From contig OMVU01000022.1 in NCBI GenBank assembly GCA_900314565.1, positions 1 through 32,357 of the forward strand: DNA of 32,357 nt. The letters run 5' to 3'. The translations under genes were made by a program, and so were the position numbers. The DNA is from an uncultured Eubacteriales bacterium (GTDB taxonomy: Bacteria; Bacillota; Clostridia; Lachnospirales; Lachnospiraceae). How positions within the stretch are numbered: position 1 is the stretch's first letter; the number at the start of each line of letters is the position of its first letter. Shown piece after piece: positions 16,504-24,692 of this stretch. The notes below the pieces were generated by a model, which did no database searches, was not told where the DNA came from, and was given only the letters and a program-made list of their open reading frames with translations.

Positions 16504-17592
16504 ATGGATACATTTGAAAAGCTTGAGTATCGGATCAGGGCCGGTATTTCGGAAGCGAAGGAAGAAAAAATGCGGCGCCTGTCAGATCGTGTCAAACTTC
16601 CTCTCGTGGGCTTGAACGGAGAGGATATATATATTACCGATCTCAAGAAATTAGAACATAAAGCACAGCTGTTAAGAAAAGTATATGCCGACGTTCCCGA
16701 AGAGTACAGGGTGACATCTGTTATCTTACTGGATGCTCATTCATCAGCAACGATCGAAGGGGCACATACGACAGTGGAACGTATGGAAAAGTGTCTGGAT
16801 GCTCCCGAAACAAAGGATGAGGTCATGGTCGCAAATACATATAAAGGCTGTATGTATGCTTATGACCATCAGATAGAAGAATCGAATATCAGAGAGCTGT
16901 GGGATATAATCGTAAAAGATGTTTGTGAGAACAGGGAGTGTGCAGGTGCGTTATATCGGGAAGGCATGGTGTATATAGGCAATGAAACAAAAACTGAGCA
17001 CAGTCCCGCCAAAGCAGAAGATATCCCACAGTTAATGAAGATGCTTTTTGCGTTTGAAAACAGTTTTGAACTGGATCCTTTGATCAAAAGCTTCGTTTTC
17101 CATTTCTATTTTGTATATGTACACCCGTTTTGTGATGGAAATGGCAGGACGGCACGGACGATCAACAGCTCACAGCTGTATTTCGCGGGGTTTCCAAAGG
17201 TGAAATCGATTGCAATTGCAACGGCAATCAACAGAACCCTTTCCGGTTACTATAAAAGCATTCGAGACTGTGAAATCGTGATCGATAAGAAAAAGAAGGA
17301 CGGCTGGTTGGATCTTTCGCCATTCATTGACTACATGCAGACGGCCTTCGAAGAGAGTATGATCAATGCAAGACTTTCAAATAATGCGTTGTCTGAAACT
17401 CAGAAAAAGATTTTGGATCGAATGAATCGGGTCGGGAATAATGCGGAAATCACTGTTAAGAAAGCAATGGAAATCACAAAGCTGACGGAAAGCGGTACCA
17501 GAAAGGCTTTGAACAACCTGGCCATTGAAGGATATCTGACCATTGATAAGAGCGGAAAAAGTTTTGTATATATACTATCACCTCACTGCTGA
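16504..17592 (+). CDS. Fic family protein (probable AMP transferase)
   Basis: The 362-residue protein carries the Fic core motif HPFCDGNGRTAR at 207-218, with catalytic His207. Fic enzymes move AMP (sometimes other groups) from a nucleotide onto Ser/Thr/Tyr of a target protein. The self-inhibitory helix SSATIEG at 80-86 lies N-terminal to the core, which places it in class II, normally held inactive. A C-terminal winged helix (ITVKKAMEITKLTESGTRKALNNL) suggests DNA or protein binding. AAGGAA lies about 10 nt before ATG 16504. No separate antitoxin gene is adjacent, consistent with the built-in inhibitor. Confidence 0.93.
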   Translation: MDTFEKLEYRIRAGISEAKEEKMRRLSDRVKLPLVGLNGEDIYITDLKKLEHKAQLLRKVYADVPEEYRVTSVILLDAHSSATIEGAHTTVERMEKCLDAPETKDEVMVANTYKGCMYAYDHQIEESNIRELWDIIVKDVCENRECAGALYREGMVYIGNETKTEHSPAKAEDIPQLMKMLFAFENSFELDPLIKSFVFHFYFVYVHPFCDGNGRTARTINSSQLYFAGFPKVKSIAIATAINRTLSGYYKSIRDCEIVIDKKKKDGWLDLSPFIDYMQTAFEESMINARLSNNALSETQKKILDRMNRVGNNAEITVKKAMEITKLTESGTRKALNNLAIEGYLTIDKSGKSFVYILSPHC

Positions 17593-17703
17593 AATGATAC
17601 GATTACACCGAATCAAAGGGATTTTGAAAAAGAGTAACTGTTGACATGAGATATTCCAGAGAAAAAACAATTGAAAAAACTGATTGTATGCGGAGGTGCA
17701 AAA

Positions 17704-18087
17704 TTGAGAATAGAGCACATTGCCATGTATGTGAATGATCTTGAAGCCGCCAGAAGATTTTTCACGGAGTATCTGGACGGACATTCAAATGACGGGTACC
17801 ATAACAGGACTACGGACTTCCGCTCCTATTTTATAAGCTTTGATGACGGCGCGCGGCTCGAGCTCATGACGAAGCCGGATCTTGCGGATCCGGATAAGCC
17901 TTTGAACAGAACGGGGTATGCGCACATTGCCTTTTCTGTCGGAAGCAGGGAAAAGGTAGATGCCCTGACAGAGCGGCTCAGATCAGACGGATTTGAGGTG
18001 GTGAGCGGTCCCCGCACGACAGGGGACGGATATTATGAATCCTGCATCGTTGTGATTGAAAGAAATCAGATCGAGATTACAGTGTGA
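17704..18087 (+). CDS. VOC family protein (glyoxalase/dioxygenase-like)
   Basis: The 127-residue protein has the paired beta-alpha-beta-beta-beta units of the vicinal oxygen chelate fold. It starts [18 protein letters not shown]; the second half has [22 protein letters not shown] and ends RNQIEITV. Likely metal ligands are His (EHIA), Glu (LELMT), His (AHIAF) and Glu (IEITV), as in lactoylglutathione lyases, though members of this fold have many activities. The start is TTG 17704, with GGAGG at 17692-17696 and 7 nt spacing; frames opening further upstream lack an SD and do not fit the family start. Confidence 0.87.
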   Translation: MRIEHIAMYVNDLEAARRFFTEYLDGHSNDGYHNRTTDFRSYFISFDDGARLELMTKPDLADPDKPLNRTGYAHIAFSVGSREKVDALTERLRSDGFEVVSGPRTTGDGYYESCIVVIERNQIEITV

Positions 18088-18283
18088 GCAGATTCACTTA
18101 ACTGGTATAGGATGCTCGGGACTGCTGTTATTAAGATGGTCATGCAACATGACGTCCTGTTAAGAACATGGCTGTCTTGCTGCTGAAGTCATGAGTGTGC
18201 TGACGAGGTATAATACCGGAAAATCCGGAGAAAGGACAGATCCGATCACTGGACCTGCTGATTGGATCATAAACGGTAAAAAA

Positions 18284-18763
18284 ATGAAAACATTGATCGT
18301 TTATTACACGTTGGAAGGAAACACGCATTATGCAGCAAAGAAAATTGCTTCCGAACTCGGAGCCGACGTGCTGCGCATCAAGCCTGTCAGGATCTACCCC
18401 AGGAAAGGTTTCCGGAAATTTTTCTGGGGAGGGAAGAGCGCTGTCATGGCTGAAACGCCGGAACTTGCACCGTATGAATTTGACTCATCTGCTTACGACC
18501 GGATCGTGTTCGGATTTCCTGTCTGGGCAGGAAATGTGACTCCGCCGATCCGTACATTCATCAAAGAGAATGATCTTTCCGGAAAGCACATCGCTGCATT
18601 TGCATGCCAGAGCGGTGCGGGAGCGGAGAAAGCATTTGAAAAGCTGAAAGCGGCGCTCGGTATCGGGGAACTGGAGGCAGAGCTGGTCCTGATCGACCCG
18701 AAGGAGAAGCCGGATCCGATGAATGATGAGAAGATAAAAGGATTCTGCGGGAAATTAAAATAA
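18284..18763 (+). CDS. Flavodoxin family protein
   Basis: The 159-residue protein begins MKTLIVYYTLEGNTHYAAKKIA, the FMN phosphate loop of long-chain flavodoxin-like proteins. It continues with YDRIVFGFPVWAGNVTPPIRTFI and FACQSGAGAEKAFEKL, the flavin-contacting loops. It should bind FMN and act as an electron carrier or quinone/iron reductase in the cytoplasm. ATG 18284 was chosen from the family start although the SD is weak (GGTAAAAAA); an upstream in-frame ATG at 18191 would add 31 non-conserved residues. It stands alone in orientation with its neighbours and about 200 bp from the VOC gene. Confidence 0.88.
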   Translation: MKTLIVYYTLEGNTHYAAKKIASELGADVLRIKPVRIYPRKGFRKFFWGGKSAVMAETPELAPYEFDSSAYDRIVFGFPVWAGNVTPPIRTFIKENDLSGKHIAAFACQSGAGAEKAFEKLKAALGIGELEAELVLIDPKEKPDPMNDEKIKGFCGKLK

Positions 18764-18898
18764 GGAGTCTTCTCCTCACAGAGAGAAGCGCAACGAAACA
18801 TAACAAAATTCATCTTTAAATGTCCGGTTTGCTTGGTGGACACGACCCTCCCTTGTGATTATGATGATGTTAAAAATAATTGCAAAGGTGGGATATAT

Positions 18899-19987
18899 AT
18901 GAGAAAACACTATTTGGACAACATCAGATGGATCACGGTCGTGATTGTCGTGATTTACCACGTTCTCTATATGTACAATGCCGAGGGAATACTGGGAGGT
19001 CTCGGAAAGATTACGAGCCTTTCTGTTCAGCCCTACGATATACTCATGTATTTGGTATACCCCTGGTTCATGCCGGTCCTGTTCATTGTCTCCGGGATCA
19101 GCTCCAGGTTATTTCTGGAGAGACATACGGATAAGGAATTTATCATAAGCCGTTCAAGGAAGCTTCTGGTACCTTCGACCATAGGCGTGTTTGTATTTCA
19201 TTTCATACAGGGCTATGTGTCCATGTCGCTTAGCAATGCCTTTTCGGATCTTGGCGCGATGGGAGTTCCGAAGCCTGTGATTTATCTGATCATGGTCGCT
19301 TCCGGCAGCGGTGTCCTCTGGTTCATGCATCTCCTCTGGATATACAGCATGATACTCGTCCTGCTCAGGCTGATTGAAAAAGGAAGATTGCTGAAAGCAG
19401 GAGGAAAAGCTCCGATATGGCTGATTCTTCTCTTATATTTTCCGATTTGGGGTGCTGCACAGATCCTGAATACACCGATCATAGCTGTGTACAGGATCGG
19501 ATTCTATTTTGTGTTCTACATGTTCGGATATTATGTGTTTTCCAATGACGAGGTCATGGAAAAATTGAAGAGATATGCGATTCCGTTCCTTGCTGCAGGA
19601 GCTGTCCTCTGCATCGTTTTCTCGGTACTTTATTTCAGCAGGGGGGCTAATTACGCAGATAAACCGGTCAACAGGAACCCTCTGTATGCAGCGTGCGCCT
19701 ATTTCGGATCACTGGCGGTACTTTCCGGCATGGCAAGATTCGGAGACCGCAGCAACAGCGTTTCAAAGTGGATGAGCAGGAAAAGCTTTGGTCTTTACGT
19801 TTTTCATTACCTGGGAATCTCATCCGTTGCATTATTTCTTGCAAAGCCGGGCCTGGTGCCTGCACCGGCGAGTTATCTTCTGAGCCTGATTGCAGGTTTT
19901 GTGTTTGGATATGGGCTTTATGAGATCATTTCGAGGATCCCGTTTTTCAGATGGGCTGTGCTTGGAATTAAAAAGGAGAAAAAATAG
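18899..19987 (+). CDS. Membrane acyltransferase (acyltransferase 3 family)
   Basis: The 362-residue protein is a multi-span membrane protein with about ten hydrophobic helices. It starts RKHYLDNIRWITVVIVVIYH, the typical family N-terminus with the conserved histidine at the end of the first helix. PWFMPVLFIVSGISSRLFLERH and the later basic loop (SRSRKLLVPS) also match. Members transfer acyl groups to sugars or lipids at the cell surface. ATG 18899 follows AAAGGTGGGA at 18885-18894. The stop codon is directly followed by the ATG of the XRE-AbrB regulator, so the two form one operon. Confidence 0.88.
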   Translation: MRKHYLDNIRWITVVIVVIYHVLYMYNAEGILGGLGKITSLSVQPYDILMYLVYPWFMPVLFIVSGISSRLFLERHTDKEFIISRSRKLLVPSTIGVFVFHFIQGYVSMSLSNAFSDLGAMGVPKPVIYLIMVASGSGVLWFMHLLWIYSMILVLLRLIEKGRLLKAGGKAPIWLILLLYFPIWGAAQILNTPIIAVYRIGFYFVFYMFGYYVFSNDEVMEKLKRYAIPFLAAGAVLCIVFSVLYFSRGANYADKPVNRNPLYAACAYFGSLAVLSGMARFGDRSNSVSKWMSRKSFGLYVFHYLGISSVALFLAKPGLVPAPASYLLSLIAGFVFGYGLYEIISRIPFFRWAVLGIKKEKK

Positions 19988-20413
19988 ATGTTTCGGGATA
20001 ATCTGGTGCAGATGCGGAAGCTGAGACGGCTTACACAGGAAGATATAGCGGAAAAGGTCGGCGTTACAAGACAGGCCGTGGCAAAGTGGGAAGCAGGAGA
20101 AACGGTGCCGGATCTGGATAAGTGCAAAATGCTTGCCGAGATATTAGGGGTATCTCTTGATGATCTTGCAAATTATGAGCCTGATAAAAATCTGGGTCTT
20201 GGGGTTCCGCCAAAAGGGAAGCATCTGTTCGGCGTTGTAACGGTAGGCGATAAAGGACAGATCGTGATCCCGGCAAAGGCACGTAAACTCTTTGATATCT
20301 CTCCGGGAGATCAGATGGTCATACTGGGGGATGAGACGCAGGGGCTGGCGTTAATAAAATCTGAAAATTTTCTCACACTTGCGGATCTGATCCGGAAGGG
20401 CATAAAGGAATGA
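19988..20413 (+). CDS. XRE-AbrB fusion transcription regulator
   Basis: The 141-residue protein combines an N-terminal XRE helix-turn-helix (1-60; LTQEDIAEKVGVTRQAVAKWEAGE as the DNA-reading part) with a C-terminal SpoVT/AbrB-like swapped-hairpin domain (about 78-125; VVTVGDKGQIVIPAKARKLFDISPGDQMVIL). Both halves bind DNA in other proteins, so this should be a dimeric repressor or switch. It starts one base after the acyltransferase stop, with the SD (AAAAAGGAGAAAA) inside that gene's last codons. It probably controls its own operon. The class is common in Clostridia and is usually linked with membrane proteins. Confidence 0.9.
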   Translation: MFRDNLVQMRKLRRLTQEDIAEKVGVTRQAVAKWEAGETVPDLDKCKMLAEILGVSLDDLANYEPDKNLGLGVPPKGKHLFGVVTVGDKGQIVIPAKARKLFDISPGDQMVILGDETQGLALIKSENFLTLADLIRKGIKE

Positions 20414-20494
20414 AGGAAGATGCCTGATTTATGAGGCCGCATTCGTGTCTGCGATAAGTTCATGTAAAAAGGAATGAAGGTAAATACCTGATTG
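20404..20494. repeat. Split direct repeat at the end of the XRE-AbrB gene
   Basis: About 26 bp starting AAAGGAATGAAGG occur at 20404-20430 and again at 20468-20494 with few differences. The first copy includes the gene's last codons and stop. It looks like an old local duplication. Confidence 0.6.
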
Positions 20495-20523
20495 AAAAGG
20501 AACCGGAGACCGGTTCCTTTTTA
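20495..20523 (+). terminator. Rho-independent terminator
   Basis: AAAGGAACCGG (20496-20506) pairs perfectly with CCGGTTCCTTT (20510-20520), loop AGA, followed by TTT. It ends the acyltransferase-regulator operon. Confidence 0.85.
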
Positions 20524-20601
20524 AGTGCCTGTTTTATCATAAGCCGTGATATAATAATCTCGCGAAATCAGTCAGAAGACTGTCTCGGTGGGAGGATTCT
20601 A

Positions 20602-21483
20602 TTGATAATCATAGTTTTGCTGTGTCTGCTGTCCGTCATCACATTTCTTTTATTTGGAACGGATAAGCAAAGAGCGCTGAAGCACAAATGGCGCATCCCG
20701 GAAAGAACACTGCTCTTCTTCTCTGTCTTTGGCGGAATCGGCGGGCTCCTGGGAATGTTCGTTTTCCACCACAAAACGCGTAAGCTGAGATTTAAGATCC
20801 TCGTTCCGATCTTTGCGTTTGTCGATGCGGCTGTGCTCGCTTTCTTTCTCTACGCTTCCGTATATTATGCGGCAGATGCTTCTGCCGCCGATGCCATGCA
20901 GTCCGATTATGTCGTGACTGTTGAAAAGACGGATACCGGATGGCTTTTTGACGGACCGGCGGATGAGAAAGCGCTCATTTTTTATCCGGGTGCAAAGGTG
21001 GATGAGACGGCATATGCACCGCTCCTCCACAGGCTGGCGGAAGAGGAGATGGATGTGTATCTTGTAAAAATGCCGCTGCACTTCGCCTTCCTGGGAATCA
21101 ACAAGGCCGGGGAGATCATGGATCATTCCGACTACGATCGGTATTATGTCGGAGGGCACTCTCTCGGCGGAGCGATGGCTGCTGAGTATGCCGCGGAGCA
21201 TGAGAGTGATCTTGCCGGCATCATTTTGTTTGCGGCGTATCCTACGAAGAAGACGAATCTCGATACCCTTCTGATCTATGGGTCGGAGGACGGAGTCCTA
21301 AATATGCAGTGCGTGGAAGGCGCCTCGGATCTGGTCTCCGGAAGATTTCAGGAGATCATGATTGATGGCGGAAATCATGCCCTTTTCGGCAATTATGGGG
21401 AGCAGAAGGGAGACGGACAGGCACAGATATCCGGGGAGGAGCAGCAGGAGCAGGTCGTTCGGGCGGTCAGGGAGTTTGTGTGA
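20602..21483 (+). CDS. DUF1294-alpha/beta-hydrolase fusion membrane protein
   Basis: The 293-residue protein has two parts. Residues 1-95 are a DUF1294 domain with membrane helices around the conserved DKxRA-x-KxKWRIPERTLL and GGLLGMFVFHHKTRK motifs. Residues 105-293 are an alpha/beta hydrolase with nucleophile elbow GHSLGG, an acid in YGSEDGV and His in DGGNHALFG; this looks like an intact Ser-Asp/Glu-His triad. The hydrolase probably sits outside the membrane. The start is TTG 20602 with GGAGG at 20591-20595. The two domains are usually separate proteins. Substrate unknown. Confidence 0.85.
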   Translation: MIIIVLLCLLSVITFLLFGTDKQRALKHKWRIPERTLLFFSVFGGIGGLLGMFVFHHKTRKLRFKILVPIFAFVDAAVLAFFLYASVYYAADASAADAMQSDYVVTVEKTDTGWLFDGPADEKALIFYPGAKVDETAYAPLLHRLAEEEMDVYLVKMPLHFAFLGINKAGEIMDHSDYDRYYVGGHSLGGAMAAEYAAEHESDLAGIILFAAYPTKKTNLDTLLIYGSEDGVLNMQCVEGASDLVSGRFQEIMIDGGNHALFGNYGEQKGDGQAQISGEEQQEQVVRAVREFV

Positions 21484-21798
21484 TTCGGCGGTTGAAGCCC
21501 GGATGGTACATACTGTGTCCTGCGGTTAAGCCGACTCTGGCATATGAATGCGAACAGCACATAGAGCCTGAACAGATCGATCTGCTGAATGGAGTTTGAA
21601 ATAAGGCTTATAGGAACGCATAAATTCATGAATTGTCATTTTGTATAGAATGCAATACAGTAAATTGTCTATTTTTATGTGTGGAATTTCTGAAAAATGA
21701 GACTATAATGAAGCTGTAAAAGGGTTTTTATGCCCCTCGGAGTCGGGCATTATCAGCCCGCTGTAAATTCTTTATCTTTTATGAGAAGGGGTGGTTTT
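21484..21798. other. Intergenic region with probable cstA promoter
   Basis: No gene seen. A TATAAT at 21704-21709 is the best -10 candidate; no good -35 lies at 16-18 bp. The sequence before it (21600-21700) is AT-rich. The transcript from here would have a leader of about 80 nt before cstA. Confidence 0.4.
21730..21760 (+). promoter_or_regulatory. Mutually exclusive hairpins in the cstA leader
   Basis: ATGCCC (21730-21735) can pair with GGGCAT (21745-21750), or CGGGC (21744-21748) can pair with GCCCG (21756-21760). The two helices share GGGC, so only one can form. This could be a translation or transcription switch; no T-run follows either helix directly. Confidence 0.35.
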
Positions 21799-23268
21799 AT
21801 GCTAAGCTTTATTATCTGTCTGGCTATTCTTGTCTGCGGATACTTTACCTATGGCAAGCTTGTAGACAGCACCTTCGGACCCGATGACCGTGAGACTCCG
21901 GCGGTCGCGATCAACGACGGTGTTGACTACGTCGTCATGCCGCAGTGGAAACTGTTCCTGGTCCAGCTGCTGAATATCGCAGGCCTCGGCCCGATCTTCG
22001 GCGCGATGCAGGGCGCACTTTGGGGACCGATCGTATTCCTGTGGATCACATTCGGTACAGTTTTTGCCGGCGCTGTCCATGACTACTTTGCCGGAATGCT
22101 TTCCGAGAGAAACAGGGGTGCTTCGATCTCTGAGGTCACCGGAACGTATCTTGGACCGACGATGAAGACCGTTATGCGTGTCTTCGCAGTTATCCTTCTG
22201 ATCATGGTCGGTACCGTCTTTGCTGTCGGCCCGGCCGGACTTCTTGTCAAGCTTCTGTCAGAGAAAGGCGTGACCGGACCGCTCGCGCAGACTACCGTGT
22301 GGCTTGCAATCATTTTGATTTATTACTTCATTGCGACATTCATTTCCATCGATAAGATTATCGGAAAGATTTATCCTGTTTTCGGTATCTGCCTGATCGT
22401 CATGGCTGTCGGCGTATCCATCGGTCTTCCGATGCACGGCTACAAGATCCCGGAAATCTGGAACAATTTCCGCAGCATGCATCCGGCGGGCACACCGGTC
22501 TGGAGCTTCATGTTCATCACGGTCGCCTGCGGTGCGATTTCCGGTTTCCATGCAACACAGTCTCCTCTGATGGCAAGATGCCTGAAGAGTGAACGGCAGG
22601 GTCACTTCGTATTCTACGGTGCTATGGTGGCTGAAGGCTGCATTGCGCTGGTCTGGGCAGCAGCCGGCTGCTCGCTCTATGAGGTCACCGGCGGACTCAA
22701 TACCGGTCTGCAGACCGTTCTTGCGGATGGCCAGTCTGCAGCGATCTATGATGTCTGCGCAAAGACGATGGGTTCTATCGGTGTGATCCTTGCCATGCTC
22801 GGCGTTATCGCCTGCCCGATCACTTCCGGTGATACCGCTTTCCGTTCAGCGAGACTGACTCTTTCTGACTGGTTCCAGATCGATCAGGAATCCTATGCAA
22901 ACCGTCTGAAGCTCTGCATCCCGGTCCTTGGTGTCGGCGCTGTCCTGGGCTTCGGCAACACTCTCGGATTCATCGATTATTCCGTGATCTGGAGATACTT
23001 CAGCTGGACGAACCAGACACTTGCCATGATCGTTCTCTGGGCAGGAGCTATGTATCTTGCCAAGGAAAAGAAGAACTACTGGGTCTGCGCTGTGCCTGCA
23101 ACATTCATGAGCGCTGTATCCATCACTTACTTCGTGATGGCGAAGGAATGCCTCGGAATGATTCCGGCACTGACGCTGAATACGAAGGTGGCTTATCCGG
23201 CAGGACTTGTTGTGGCGGTGTGCTTCCTGGCACTTTTCCTTACAAAAGCGAAAAAGTATGCGAAGTAA
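21799..23268 (+). CDS. cstA: CstA family transporter
   Basis: The 489-residue protein is a polytopic membrane protein of the CstA/BtsT family, whose studied members import pyruvate or peptides in starving cells. Recognised segments: TPAVAINDGVDYVVMP and WKLFLVQLLNIAGLGPIFGA near the N-terminus, FGAVHDY-like motif as GAVHDYFAG, and CGAISGFHATQSPLMARC in the middle. It is shorter than E. coli CstA (about 700), as is normal in Firmicutes. Codon use is strongly biased to C-ending codons, unlike its neighbours, pointing to high expression. ATG 21799 follows AAGGGGTGG; an in-frame start at 21730 lies in the structured leader and is unlikely. Confidence 0.92.
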   Translation: MLSFIICLAILVCGYFTYGKLVDSTFGPDDRETPAVAINDGVDYVVMPQWKLFLVQLLNIAGLGPIFGAMQGALWGPIVFLWITFGTVFAGAVHDYFAGMLSERNRGASISEVTGTYLGPTMKTVMRVFAVILLIMVGTVFAVGPAGLLVKLLSEKGVTGPLAQTTVWLAIILIYYFIATFISIDKIIGKIYPVFGICLIVMAVGVSIGLPMHGYKIPEIWNNFRSMHPAGTPVWSFMFITVACGAISGFHATQSPLMARCLKSERQGHFVFYGAMVAEGCIALVWAAAGCSLYEVTGGLNTGLQTVLADGQSAAIYDVCAKTMGSIGVILAMLGVIACPITSGDTAFRSARLTLSDWFQIDQESYANRLKLCIPVLGVGAVLGFGNTLGFIDYSVIWRYFSWTNQTLAMIVLWAGAMYLAKEKKNYWVCAVPATFMSAVSITYFVMAKECLGMIPALTLNTKVAYPAGLVVAVCFLALFLTKAKKYAK

Positions 23269-23340
23269 GGCGCGCAATGATCTTATGGCTCAGACTGCAG
23301 TGATCTGAAAAAGCGGAAGCGTATAAGTTTGATTAATCGG

Positions 23341-23389
23341 GAGACTGCCTTGTTAAATGAGAACCTCACTTAATACGGCAGTCTCTTTT
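23341..23389 (+). terminator. Rho-independent terminator after cstA
   Basis: GAGACTGCC (23341-23349) pairs with GGCAGTCTC (23377-23385); inside, TTAAATGAG pairs with CTCACTTAA with one mismatch. TTTT follows. Confidence 0.85.
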
Positions 23390-23407
23390 GAGCGTTCAGG
23401 AGGAAGT

Positions 23408-24436
23408 ATGTTATTTGCACCGAAGCAGATTGGCAGAAGTTCTCTCTCGCCCGATCATCTGAAGGCAGACAAATCTGCATGCACAAAGGTCGGCCCCTGC
23501 GGACTTGGCCGGGAGGCAATGTATCTCAACAGTTTCTTTATCGACCGGTATTACTATGTAAAATATATCGATGTCGCCCGGGTCTTCAAGCGGGTCGCCA
23601 TGAGCCGCGGCGGGTTTTCCGGGAAAGGCGTTTTCGGTTCTATTCCGTACCTTGTGGTCCAGCTGAAAAATGGCAGCGAGCGGGCCTGCAATTTCAAGTA
23701 TGAGGATGATGTCGACCGATTCCTTGCGGAAATATCACGCTCGCACCCGGAGATTCCGGTGCTGAGCAGGGAGGGAGAGAAAAAGCTCGCGGCGGCCAGA
23801 GCGAAGGAAGAGGCCCGATATGTCAAAAATCTGACGCCGGAAGCCGAAGCTTCCATCGCAGAACTTTTGCGCGCGAAAGAGATCCTCTCTGAGGACAGCG
23901 GGAAGAGCGCCCGCCTGTCTTATTCAGCAAAGCAGAAGAGGACGATCGACCTGATTAATCCGACCTATCGGTATGCGGCGCTCGCGATTTTCCTGCTTGC
24001 AGCGGCAGCATGCGTATTCGGCGTCATCTCCGTATTTCAGCATAAAGGCTATTCCGCCTATTTTATTCTGTTCGGCGCTGCCTTCATGCTCTTTGCTATG
24101 TCGACCAGGGTCATGCCGACCGGGAAGAACAACCGACGTGCGGCGCAGAGAGAATGGGACAAAGCACTTTACGACATGCAGGGATTTGTGTCAGAGCATA
24201 AGGAGATACCGGTGCCTGCGCAGTACGCCCATCCCGCCACGCTTGACCGGATGATCCGCGTGATCCGCGAGGGAAAAGCCGAAAGTGTCGGAAAAGCGTA
24301 CGAGGTCATGAAGGAGGAGCTTCGTGCCATCAACAATCAGGTGACTGTCTCGCAGACAGAGTATGATGAGATCGTGGCGATAAAGCCGATGTTCCTTCTG
24401 TGCGGCTACAGGGATGATCTTGCGGAGACAGCATGA
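23408..24436 (+). CDS. Uncharacterised protein with two membrane helices
   Basis: The 342-residue protein has an N-terminal soluble part rich in beta structure (FIDRYYYVKYIDVARVFKRVAM ... SIPYLVVQLKNGSERACNFKYEDDVDRFL) that resembles a PH-like domain. Two hydrophobic helices (about 188-210 and 214-234) follow, then a soluble helical tail. Its two ends should face the cytoplasm. ATG 23408 follows AGGAGG at 23398-23403; an in-frame start at 23357 would overlap the cstA terminator. I do not recognise a named family. Next in line is the MoxR ATPase, 256 bp on. Confidence 0.75.
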   Translation: MLFAPKQIGRSSLSPDHLKADKSACTKVGPCGLGREAMYLNSFFIDRYYYVKYIDVARVFKRVAMSRGGFSGKGVFGSIPYLVVQLKNGSERACNFKYEDDVDRFLAEISRSHPEIPVLSREGEKKLAAARAKEEARYVKNLTPEAEASIAELLRAKEILSEDSGKSARLSYSAKQKRTIDLINPTYRYAALAIFLLAAAACVFGVISVFQHKGYSAYFILFGAAFMLFAMSTRVMPTGKNNRRAAQREWDKALYDMQGFVSEHKEIPVPAQYAHPATLDRMIRVIREGKAESVGKAYEVMKEELRAINNQVTVSQTEYDEIVAIKPMFLLCGYRDDLAETA

Positions 24437-24532
24437 GGATGCCTGATGCCCGAGGGAGGAATATTCAGCCTCAGTGAAGCGACAGAGGATCTGTTCCTGA
24501 TATGAATGGAGTCCTAAGGCCTGGTTTGTAAA

Positions 24533-24646
24533 ATCGGGAAAGGTATAAAGCATAACAACGATTTTGCCGGATCGGGAAAAGCATAAACCGTAACAACGAT
24601 TTTACCGGATCGGGAAAAGCATAAAGCATAATAACGATTTTACCGA
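24533..24646. repeat. Three 38-bp tandem repeats
   Basis: Units at 24533-24570, 24571-24608 and 24609-24646 share ATCGGGAAA at the start and ACGATTTT with CCG near the end, differing by a few substitutions. They fill the region before moxR. No spacers, so not CRISPR. Confidence 0.9.
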
Positions 24647-24692
24647 ATTTCGGGAATGCTGTAATAAGACTATCTTTGGAAGAGGTGAGTGT

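Noticed and set aside
16504-18087. Fic plus neighbour as a two-gene toxin-antitoxin pair
   Set aside because: The Fic protein carries its own inhibitory helix, and the next gene is a VOC protein, not an antitoxin.
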